This document shows positions 57,351 to 64,000 of a DNA stretch of 64,000 bases, one piece after another. The number at the start of each line of letters is the position of its first letter. Position 1 is the first letter of the stretch. The position numbers and the translations under genes were made by a program. Under the pieces are notes generated by a model, which saw nothing but the letters and a program-made list of their open reading frames with translations, searched no databases and was not told the origin of the DNA. Origin of the DNA: Janthinobacterium lividum (GTDB lineage: Bacteria; Pseudomonadota; Gammaproteobacteria; Burkholderiales; Burkholderiaceae_D); assembly GCF_034424625.1 (NCBI RefSeq), contig NZ_CP139976.1:434001-498000 (forward strand), written 5' to 3'.

Positions 57351-60008
57351 ATGATGCGCAACGCCACCGGCCCGCTCGCGGCCACTTCCCCTCGTCCATT
57401 CACCTTGAAGGCAGCCGTTGCGGCATTGGCCGGTATTGGCCTGCTGAGCACGGCTTCGGTATGGGCGCAGGAGGCGGTGGTGGCCGATGCCAGTGCCGAG
57501 CCTGCTGCGGAAGTGTCGGTCGTGACCGTCAGCGGCGTGCGCCGTTCGGCGCAGAATTCGCAGCAGATCAAGATGCGCTCGGACCAGGTCATCGATTCCA
57601 TCGTCGCCGACGACATCGGCAAATTCCCTGATAACAATGTAGCCGAGACCCTGGCGCGCATCTCCGGCATCCAGATCCGCCGCGATTCAGGCGAGGCCAG
57701 TGCCGTCATGATCCGCGGCTTGCGCGATGTCACGACCCTGCTCAATGGCCGCGAACTGTTCACCACCACGGGGCGCTACGTCAACCTGGCCGACATTCCC
57801 GCCACCATGCTGCAGCGCGTGGACGTGTACAAGTCGCAGGGCGCGGACCAGGTCGAAGGCGGCGTGGCCGGCATCATCGACGTGCGCACCAACCGCCCGT
57901 TCGACTTCAAGGAGTTCACGGCCAGCGTCAACACGCGCGCCGTCTACAGCGACAAATCGAAAGCCACGGACCCGAACATCAGCGGCATGGTGGCCAACCG
58001 CTGGAAGACGGGCATCGGCGAAGTGGGCGCGCTGCTGGGCTTGTCGCAGCAGCAGCACCGTTACCACGAAGAGCGCGCATTCAATACGGCGCCCGTGGAT
58101 AAAAGTTTCCTGTTGCCCGGTTTGACGGGGCCGGACCAGGTGGGCTTGCTGCCGATCAAGGGCGACCGGCGCCGCAGCACCGCCAATGCCGTGCTGCAAT
58201 GGCGTCCGAACGCCGACGTCGAGCTGTATGCGGAAGGCATGGCCACGCGTTTCCTGCTTGATGCCGAGTCCGACTACTTTGTCGGCTTGCCATGGTGGGG
58301 CACGCCCGTGTCGGCTACAAAGATTCCCGGCACCGACCAGCTGCAAACGCTCACTTCCACCGACGTCAACACCATCATGTCGACGCAGGTGAACAAGAAC
58401 CAGACGAAGACGCATCAATTTGCCGTCGGTGGCTTGTGGGATATCAACCCGGAATGGCGTTTCACGTCGGAAGTGGCCAGCACCAAAAGCACCTATGCCT
58501 GGCGCAACCCGATTCTCGATGCGATTACCGTCGTGCCGAATGCCCGCATCAATACCAACCAGAATGGCACCTTGCACGTCGACTACACGGGCATCGATTT
58601 GCAAGACCCGTCGAATTACTATCTGAAGGGCTTTTTCGACCGCTACGGCCGTGACCAGGGCAGCTCGAACGACTTGCGCGCCGACCTGGCGTACACGCCC
58701 AGTGCCGGCGGCATCTTCAAGGAAATCAGCGTCGGCCTGCGCGGCGTGAAGCGCGAAGCCGAATCGATCAAGAGTTTCGAGGGCAATGCGGAAGCACCGG
58801 ACGTGTCCGGCGCCGCGTTTCCGTTTGGCCGCCAGAGCGTGACGTCGATTCCGGGCCTCAATTGCCTGTCGGAACCGATGTCCAGCGGCGGCCCCGACTA
58901 TGGCTTGAAGCAGTGGTACACGCCGTGCGCCAGCTTCCTGCTCAACAACACTGGCACCATCCGCGAAGCCGTCACGGGCAGCAGCGCGGCGCGCGCCATG
59001 GACCCGGGTTCGTTCTTCAAGGACACGGAAAAGACGTATTCCATCTATACCAAGGCGAAGATCGCCTTCAAGCTGGGTGCCTACCCTGTCGATGGTACCT
59101 TGGGCGTGCGCGTCGTGCGTACCGAGCAAAGCCTGCAAGGCAACAGTTCGCAAGATGGCGTCTACACGCCCGTCATCAGCGACACGGCCAGCACCGATGT
59201 GCTGCCGAGCGTGGCCCTGAAAATCAAGCTGCGTGCCGACCTGGTCGGCCGCTTCGCTGCCGGCCGCACCATCAGCCGTCCGGGCTTTTCCCAGCTGAAC
59301 CCGGGCGTGGCCCTGGTCAACTCGACGGAAACGGTGAAAGCGACGGGCGCGGGCGGCAATCCGAACTTGAAACCGGTGACGGGCGACAATGTTGACGCGG
59401 CACTGGAATGGTATTTCGCGCCAGCCGGTTCCGTGACGGCCACCGTGTTCCACCACAAGTTCGACGGCTATATCCAGCAACGCATTTCCAGCGAAACCAT
59501 CGGTGGCAAGACCTATGACGTGGACCGCCCGTACAACACAGCCGCCGGCAAGCTGCAGGGCCTGGAAATTGGCTACCAGCAGTTTTATGACGGCTTGCCG
59601 GGCCTGTTGAGCGGCCTGGGCTTGCAGGCGAACGGCACCTACATGAGCGGCACCACCGACGACGAGACGGGCAGCCATGCCATCACGGGCGTGTCGCGCT
59701 ATGCCTACAACCTGGTGCTGCTGTACGAAAAAGATGCGTGGTCGGGCCGCCTGGCCTACAACTGGCGCTCGAAATTCATCGACAGCTACAACCAGGGCGG
59801 CCCCGGCCTGGACTTGAAAGTGGCGCCGACGGCCCAGCTCGACGGTTCGCTGTCGTACAAGATCAACGACCAGTTCACGGTGACCCTCGATGGCAATAAC
59901 TTGCTGGACACCAAGTTCAAGGATTACTGGAACGAACCGGGCGTGTATGCGCGCGATACGCGCCGCTATGACCGGACAGTTGGCCTCTCTTTACGCTGGA
60001 AAATGTAA
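57351..60008 (+). CDS. TonB-dependent receptor, carbohydrate type
   Basis: Outer-membrane receptor of 885 residues using TonB energy to import a ligand. After a long signal peptide (cleavage near WAQ-EA, about residue 40) come a TonB-box-like VSVVTVSG, a plug domain (IVADDIGKFPDNNVAETLARISGIQIRR...VMIRGL) and a 22-strand barrel ending in VGLSLRWKM. The plug pattern is that of Xanthomonas/Caulobacter sugar receptors. The ATG chosen follows CTGGAGA and lies within the transcript predicted from the upstream promoter; an ATG at 57297 would be almost at the start point. First gene of the sugar operon. Confidence 0.93.
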   Translation: MMRNATGPLAATSPRPFTLKAAVAALAGIGLLSTASVWAQEAVVADASAEPAAEVSVVTVSGVRRSAQNSQQIKMRSDQVIDSIVADDIGKFPDNNVAETLARISGIQIRRDSGEASAVMIRGLRDVTTLLNGRELFTTTGRYVNLADIPATMLQRVDVYKSQGADQVEGGVAGIIDVRTNRPFDFKEFTASVNTRAVYSDKSKATDPNISGMVANRWKTGIGEVGALLGLSQQQHRYHEERAFNTAPVDKSFLLPGLTGPDQVGLLPIKGDRRRSTANAVLQWRPNADVELYAEGMATRFLLDAESDYFVGLPWWGTPVSATKIPGTDQLQTLTSTDVNTIMSTQVNKNQTKTHQFAVGGLWDINPEWRFTSEVASTKSTYAWRNPILDAITVVPNARINTNQNGTLHVDYTGIDLQDPSNYYLKGFFDRYGRDQGSSNDLRADLAYTPSAGGIFKEISVGLRGVKREAESIKSFEGNAEAPDVSGAAFPFGRQSVTSIPGLNCLSEPMSSGGPDYGLKQWYTPCASFLLNNTGTIREAVTGSSAARAMDPGSFFKDTEKTYSIYTKAKIAFKLGAYPVDGTLGVRVVRTEQSLQGNSSQDGVYTPVISDTASTDVLPSVALKIKLRADLVGRFAAGRTISRPGFSQLNPGVALVNSTETVKATGAGGNPNLKPVTGDNVDAALEWYFAPAGSVTATVFHHKFDGYIQQRISSETIGGKTYDVDRPYNTAAGKLQGLEIGYQQFYDGLPGLLSGLGLQANGTYMSGTTDDETGSHAITGVSRYAYNLVLLYEKDAWSGRLAYNWRSKFIDSYNQGGPGLDLKVAPTAQLDGSLSYKINDQFTVTLDGNNLLDTKFKDYWNEPGVYARDTRRYDRTVGLSLRWKM

Positions 60009-60032
60009 GTTGATCGCACAGTAAACAATCAA

Positions 60033-60064
60033 GGGCGTTGCCATGGTTTCGGCCGGCAACGCCC
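60033..60064 (+). other. mRNA hairpin between receptor and symporter genes
   Basis: Perfect 10-bp stem GGGCGTTGCC/GGCAACGCCC with a 12-base loop and no T tract, 24 bp after the receptor stop. It likely protects or processes the polycistronic mRNA and allows receptor and symporter to be made at different levels. Confidence 0.6.
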
Positions 60065-60117
60065 CTGTCAGTTGGACAGTCACGCACGATTCATCATAAA
60101 AAGAATGGACGGAAAGC

Positions 60118-61470
60118 ATGGAGACGCAAAAATTATCCACCGTTGAAAAGGTCGGCTTCGGCGCCGGCGACATGGCGCTCAATGTCGTCATCTCGTCGAT
60201 GATGCTGATCATCACCTTTTTCTATACCGATATCTATGGCTTGAAAACCACCGACCTGGCCCTGCTGTTCGTGGCCGTGAAAGTCATCGGCGCCATCGCC
60301 GACCTGGTCATGGGCCAGATCACCGACCGCTACAGCTTTGCCTCGGGACGCTACCGGCCGTACCTGCTGTGGCTGGCCGTGCCGTATGGCGTCAGCGTCT
60401 TCTTTGTCTTCAGCACGCCCGAATGGCAGTATGACGCCAAGCTGATCTGGGCATATTCCACGTATATCCTGATGACCATCATGACGGCCGGCGTGGGCAT
60501 CCCGTATATTTCCCTGATCAGCGGCTTGACCAGCGACCCGCAGGACCGCCTGTCGGCCAACGGCTACCGCCTGTTCTTCGCCAAGATCGGCGCCTTCATG
60601 GTGACCATCGTCGTGCCGGTCCTGTCGCAGCGCTGGGGCGGCGGCAACCCGGCCGTCGGCTACCAGGCGGCCATGGCCGTGATGGCCGTCATGGGCGTGG
60701 CCCTGTTCCTGTTCTGCTATTTCTCCACCACCGAGCGCGTCGTGCACGTGGTGGAAAAGCAATCGCTGCTCGAGCAATTGAAAGTGCTGCTGCAGAACGA
60801 TCAGTGGCTGGTGCTGTGCGGCGTGTGCGTCACGGGCACCATCGGCTATGTGGTGCGCGGCTCCGTCGCCATTTATTACGCGAAATACTATCTGGGCGGC
60901 AGCACGGAAACGGTGGCCGCCTTCCTCACGACGGGCGTGGTGGCTGCCATCCTGGCCATGATCGCCTCGACCTGGATCACCAAGTTCTATTGCAAGGTGA
61001 AACTGTTCCGCTACACGCAGATCGGCGTCGCGCTGATCAGCCTGGCGATCTATTTCTTTGTAAAACCGAGCGACACCGTGCTGGCCTTCGCCCTGTATTT
61101 CCTGCTGTCCTTTGTGGTGGACTTGCATGCGCCCGTGTTCTGGTCGGCCATTGCGGAAACCATCGATTATGGTCAAGTCAAGACGGGCAAGCGCGTCTCC
61201 GGCTTCGCTTTTGGCGGCATTTCCGTCTGCCAGAAGGCGGGCATGGCGGTGGCGGGCGGCCTGGTGGGCGTGCTGCTCGCGTATTTCGACTACCAGCCCA
61301 ACCATGAGCAAACGCAATTCGCCCTGAACGGCATCGCCCTGATGCTGTCGATCATCCCCGGCTTTTTCCACTTGCTGATGGGCTTGCTGATGTTCAAGTA
61401 CCGCATCAGCGATGCGTACTACAGCGGCGTGAAGGTAGAGATGCACAAGCGCGGTTTTGTCGTCGCGTAA
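60118..61470 (+). CDS. GPH-family sugar:cation symporter (MFS)
   Basis: A 450-residue inner-membrane transporter with twelve helices. It matches the glycoside-pentoside-hexuronide family: KVGFGAGDMALNVVISSMML at the N-terminus, DLVMGQITDRY after helix 2, the YISLISGLTSDPQDRLSANGYR loop and PVFWSAIAETIDYGQVKTGKR. Such proteins carry xylosides, arabinosides or melibiose with H+ or Na+. In this operon it would move the sugar delivered by the receptor across the inner membrane. Confidence 0.92.
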   Translation: METQKLSTVEKVGFGAGDMALNVVISSMMLIITFFYTDIYGLKTTDLALLFVAVKVIGAIADLVMGQITDRYSFASGRYRPYLLWLAVPYGVSVFFVFSTPEWQYDAKLIWAYSTYILMTIMTAGVGIPYISLISGLTSDPQDRLSANGYRLFFAKIGAFMVTIVVPVLSQRWGGGNPAVGYQAAMAVMAVMGVALFLFCYFSTTERVVHVVEKQSLLEQLKVLLQNDQWLVLCGVCVTGTIGYVVRGSVAIYYAKYYLGGSTETVAAFLTTGVVAAILAMIASTWITKFYCKVKLFRYTQIGVALISLAIYFFVKPSDTVLAFALYFLLSFVVDLHAPVFWSAIAETIDYGQVKTGKRVSGFAFGGISVCQKAGMAVAGGLVGVLLAYFDYQPNHEQTQFALNGIALMLSIIPGFFHLLMGLLMFKYRISDAYYSGVKVEMHKRGFVVA

Positions 61471-61494
61471 GAATAACTGAATGGAGTAAACAAC

Positions 61495-62442
61495 ATGGCA
61501 GACGTCTTGAAACCGCTGATCGAACAGCGCGCCGACCCGCATATCACCCGCCACAGCGACGGCTATTATTACTTTACGGCCTCCGTGCCCCAGTACGACC
61601 GCATCGAACTGCGCCGCGCCGACAGCATCGCCGGCCTTGCGGACGCGCAAACGGTCGACGTGTGGCACAAGCCGGAAACGGGGCCGTACAGCGAACTGGT
61701 GTGGGCGCCGGAACTGCACTTCAACCAGGGCGCCTGGTATGTGTATTTCGCTGCCGCGCCGAGCCGCGAGATCAAACATAAACTGTTCCAGCACCGCATG
61801 TATGCGATCCGCAATACGAATGCGAATCCGCTCGAAGGCGAGTGGGAATTCATGGGGCAGATCGACACGGGCATCGACACCTTTTGCCTGGACGCCACCA
61901 CGTTCGAGCACGACGGCGTGCTGTACTACCTGTGGGCGCAGAAAGATGTCGCCATCGAGGGCAATTCCAACCTGTACATCGCGCCGATGGCCACGCCGTG
62001 GCAGCTGGCCGGCCCGCCCGTGATGCTGAGCAAACCGGAATTCGACTGGGAAATCCGCGGCTTCTGGGTCAACGAGGGACCGTCCGTGCTGAAGCGCAAT
62101 GGCAAGATCTTCATCAGCTATTCGGCCAGCGCCACCGATGAAAACTACGCGATGGGGCTGCTGTGGGCCGACGAGTCCGCCGACTTGCTCGACCCGTTTT
62201 CATGGAGCAAGTCCCCCGAGCCCGTGTTTGCCACCTGCTATGAGCACGGCATCTACGGCCCCGGCCACAACAGTTTTACGACGGCTGACGACGGCGACGG
62301 CGTATTGCTGGTGTACCATGCCCGCACCTACACGGAAATCGTCGGCGACCCTCTGTGGAACCCGGATCGCCACACGTTTGTCAAACCGCTGCGCTGGGAT
62401 GCGCAAGGCATGCCCGTGTTTGGCCGCTCATCGACCCTGTAA
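61495..62442 (+). CDS. Glycoside hydrolase family 43 (arabinofuranosidase/arabinanase-like)
   Basis: A 315-residue five-bladed beta-propeller hydrolase. Candidate catalytic residues are Asp in RADPHIT (general base, about residue 14), Asp in CLDATTF (pKa modulator) and Glu in WVNEGPSV (acid). Lack of a signal peptide places it in the cytoplasm, so it acts on imported short oligosaccharides, not polymer. GH43 enzymes cleave alpha-L-arabinosyl or beta-D-xylosyl links; the flanking genes favour arabino-oligosaccharides. It lies 24 bp after the symporter gene. Confidence 0.88.
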   Translation: MADVLKPLIEQRADPHITRHSDGYYYFTASVPQYDRIELRRADSIAGLADAQTVDVWHKPETGPYSELVWAPELHFNQGAWYVYFAAAPSREIKHKLFQHRMYAIRNTNANPLEGEWEFMGQIDTGIDTFCLDATTFEHDGVLYYLWAQKDVAIEGNSNLYIAPMATPWQLAGPPVMLSKPEFDWEIRGFWVNEGPSVLKRNGKIFISYSASATDENYAMGLLWADESADLLDPFSWSKSPEPVFATCYEHGIYGPGHNSFTTADDGDGVLLVYHARTYTEIVGDPLWNPDRHTFVKPLRWDAQGMPVFGRSSTL

Positions 62443-62460
62443 CGTTACGGACCCGACGCC

Positions 62461-63531
62461 ATGACCCCAGTTGATTCTGTTTCAGTGACGCAAGCGCCGT
62501 TCGGCATCCTGCCCGATGGCCAGCACGTCAGCGTATTTACCCTGACGAACCGCCAGGGCATGCAAGTCAAGGTGCTCGACTTTGGCGCCATCATCAGCGA
62601 AATCCACGTGCCGGACCGCGACGGCAGCTTTGCCGACGTGGTGCTCGGTTTCGAGCGCATCGAACCGTATCTGCACAACAGCGCTTTCCTAGGCGCCGTC
62701 ATCGGGCGTTTCGGCAACCGCATCGCGCAGGGGCGTTTCAGCCTCGACGGCAAGGATTACCAGCTGGCCGTCAACAATGCGCCAAACCACTTGCATGGTG
62801 GCAATCAGGGCTTTCACCAGGTCATGTGGCAGGCCGAGCCGTTCACCAAGGATGATGTGGTTGGCGTCACGTTCACGCGCAGCAGCCCGCACGGCGAAGA
62901 CGGCTATCCGGGCAAGCTGGACGTCACCGTCGTGTACGAACTGGACAACGACAATGCGCTGAGCCTGCGCTACCATGCCGTCACGGACCAAGCCACGCCC
63001 GTCAACCTGACCAACCACAGCTATTTCAATCTGGCGGGGCAGGGCGATATCCTCGGCCACGCGCTGTCCATCAACGCGGACCGCTACCTGCCCGTGGACG
63101 CGGGGTCGATCCCCACGGGTGAGCTGGCGGACGTGGCCGGCACGCCGTTCGACTTGCGCCAGAGCATCATCATCGGCGACAGCATCGCCCTGCCACATGA
63201 GCAACTGCGCATCGGCCGTGGCTATGACCATAACTTCGTGCTGAATCAACAGGCGGAGCAAGGGCTGAAGCTGGCCGCCACCGTGCGCGATCCGCAATCG
63301 GGCAGGGTGATGCAGGTGTACACGCAGGAGCCCGGTGTCCAGTTTTATTCGGGCAATTTCCTCGACGGCAGCCAGCCCGGCAAGCTGCGCGCCAACAGCT
63401 ATCGCAGCGCGCTATGCCTGGAAACCCAGCATTTCCCGGATTCGCCGAACCAGTCCCACTTCCCCAGTACCATTTTGCGGCCGGGTCAGGAGTATCGGAC
63501 GCAAACCGTGTACCGGTTTTCCGCAGATTAA
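62461..63531 (+). CDS. Aldose 1-epimerase (galactose mutarotase family)
   Basis: Interconverts alpha and beta anomers of free sugars. The 356 residues include GRFGNRIAQGRF, NHLHGG with the acid His, NLTNHSYFNLAG with the second His, and YTQEPGVQFYSGNFLDG; the catalytic Glu lies in the C-terminal part (LETQHFPDSPNQ). In this operon it would equilibrate the pentose released by the GH43 enzyme before oxidation. 18 bp after the GH43 gene. Confidence 0.92.
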   Translation: MTPVDSVSVTQAPFGILPDGQHVSVFTLTNRQGMQVKVLDFGAIISEIHVPDRDGSFADVVLGFERIEPYLHNSAFLGAVIGRFGNRIAQGRFSLDGKDYQLAVNNAPNHLHGGNQGFHQVMWQAEPFTKDDVVGVTFTRSSPHGEDGYPGKLDVTVVYELDNDNALSLRYHAVTDQATPVNLTNHSYFNLAGQGDILGHALSINADRYLPVDAGSIPTGELADVAGTPFDLRQSIIIGDSIALPHEQLRIGRGYDHNFVLNQQAEQGLKLAATVRDPQSGRVMQVYTQEPGVQFYSGNFLDGSQPGKLRANSYRSALCLETQHFPDSPNQSHFPSTILRPGQEYRTQTVYRFSAD

Positions 63532-63554
63532 TCGTCTAACCCCAAACGAAATCC

Positions 63555-63581
63555 GGGGTCGTACCCTCAGGGTACGACCCC
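63555..63581. repeat. 27-bp palindromic repeat, copy B
   Basis: Perfect 12-bp stem GGGGTCGTACCC/GGGTACGACCCC with a TCA loop (TGA on the other strand), so it is copy A in reverse orientation. One base pair in the arms differs from copy A with its partner changed to match. A second stem, CCCCAGC/GCTGGGG (63578-63595), overlaps its right end. Confidence 0.8.
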
Positions 63582-63619
63582 AGCCTTTGCTGGGGTAACG
63601 CGGATTGAAAACCTTTCAC

Positions 63620-63650
63620 GCCCTGCCGCCACGTGCGCGCAGGGCTTTTT
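63620..63650 (+). terminator. Rho-independent terminator of the sugar operon
   Basis: Seven-bp stem GCCCTGC/GCAGGGC with a 12-base loop and five T; ends the receptor-symporter-GH43-epimerase unit. Confidence 0.85.
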
Positions 63651-63664
63651 CATTGGGGGATGCT

Positions 63665-63731
63665 GATATCGTTTTCGATATCGGAACGCATTAAAAATTG
63701 ATTGGAAAGGCATGGCAGGATTCTTTAGTAT
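63665..63731 (+). promoter_or_regulatory. Shared sugar-locus promoter/operator module, copy 2
   Basis: GATATC-N6-GATATC (63665-63682), ten bases, AAAAATTGATTGGAAAG (63693-63709), with TTGGAA (63702-63707) and TAGTAT (63726-63731) as -35 and -10, 18 bp apart. Same order and spacing as the module upstream of the TonB receptor gene. Confidence 0.7.
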
Positions 63732-63792
63732 TCCAACATCGCTGCCCGGGCCGACGACATTAGATCCGGCATGGCACAACCAGGAGAATGGC

Positions 63793-64000
63793 ATGTCTGA
63801 GACAAAAAAGAAGGTTGCCCTGCGCTCTGCCGAGTGGTTCGGCTCGCAGGACAAGAACGGCTTCATGTACCGCAGCTGGATGAAAAACCAGGGCATACCT
63901 GACCACGAGTTTCACGGCAAGCCGATCATCGGCATCTGCAATACCTGGTCCGAACTGACACCCTGCAACGCCCATTTCCGCCAGTTGGCCGAACACGTCA
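63793..64000 (+). CDS. IlvD/Edd-family dehydratase, L-arabonate dehydratase type (partial)
   Basis: First 69 residues of an iron-sulfur sugar-acid dehydratase; the rest is beyond the window. The ATG follows AGGAGA. The sequence LRSAEWFGSQDKNGFMYRSWM...PIIGICNTWSELTPCNAHFRQLAEHV matches the N-terminus of L-arabonate (arabinonate) dehydratases, including the first Fe-S cysteine in TPCN. These dehydrate L-arabonate to 2-keto-3-deoxy-arabonate in the non-phosphorylative pathway. D-xylonate or another sugar acid is possible. It has its own promoter sharing the operator of the preceding operon. Confidence 0.85.
   Translation, partial: MSETKKKVALRSAEWFGSQDKNGFMYRSWMKNQGIPDHEFHGKPIIGICNTWSELTPCNAHFRQLAEHV

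Overview
The window looks like chromosomal DNA of a betaproteobacterium in the Oxalobacteraceae (Janthinobacterium, Massilia or Duganella type). The basis is high GC, dense operons, a gene set typical of Burkholderiales (MinCDE, MetE/MetR, a phasin and PhaA/PhaB, a KefB-type antiporter, branched-chain-type ABC ATPase beside an acyl-CoA ligase) and the character of the proteins. The genus is an inference. No phage, insertion sequence or CRISPR array is visible, and no gene is clearly broken.

Layout. 1-2671 (minus): end of an ABC transporter/acyl-CoA ligase operon. 2813-8498 (plus): a tight run from a Crp/Fnr-type regulator through aminopeptidase P, an MgtC-like protein and two DUF proteins, meeting a diguanylate cyclase head-on. 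10220-21880: hypothetical proteins, a molybdopterin-domain protein, an outer-membrane barrel, EttA, RarD, Kup, an FKBP lipoprotein, Ohr and a LytS/LytTR two-component pair. 21880-28649 (minus): an acetylpolyamine-amidohydrolase-like deacetylase, gshA, and hemA-prfA-dsbB-prmC. 28731-31958: an orphan OmpR-type regulator and minCDE. 32177-38417: divergent metE/metR, then phasin, phaA and phaB. 38535-51389: a mixed region with exporter, Lrp regulator, prolyl iminopeptidase, dienoyl-CoA reductase, cation antiporter, FabH-like synthase and CtpA protease. 51609-55951: two tandem M13 metallopeptidases. 56848-56923: tRNA-Arg(CCG). 57219-64000: a sugar-uptake and degradation locus with TonB receptor, GPH symporter, GH43 enzyme, aldose 1-epimerase and the start of an IlvD/Edd sugar-acid dehydratase of L-arabonate dehydratase type.

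How genes work together. The last locus reads as import and oxidative (non-phosphorylative) breakdown of a pentose such as L-arabinose. Its two transcription units begin with the same promoter module: GATATC-N6-GATATC, a conserved AT-rich box, and matching -35/-10 elements at identical spacing. phaA/phaB and the phasin make and coat polyhydroxybutyrate precursor and granules; the phasin promoter carries a perfect FNR-type box at the spacing of a class II activated promoter.

The most unusual non-coding signals are: a roughly 100-135 bp repeat present three times, always between convergent genes, with a conserved core and flanking arms that change between copies but stay self-complementary; a 27-bp palindrome present twice with a compensatory base change; and a strong plus-strand terminator at 51081 with no upstream plus-strand gene, suggesting an unannotated small RNA.
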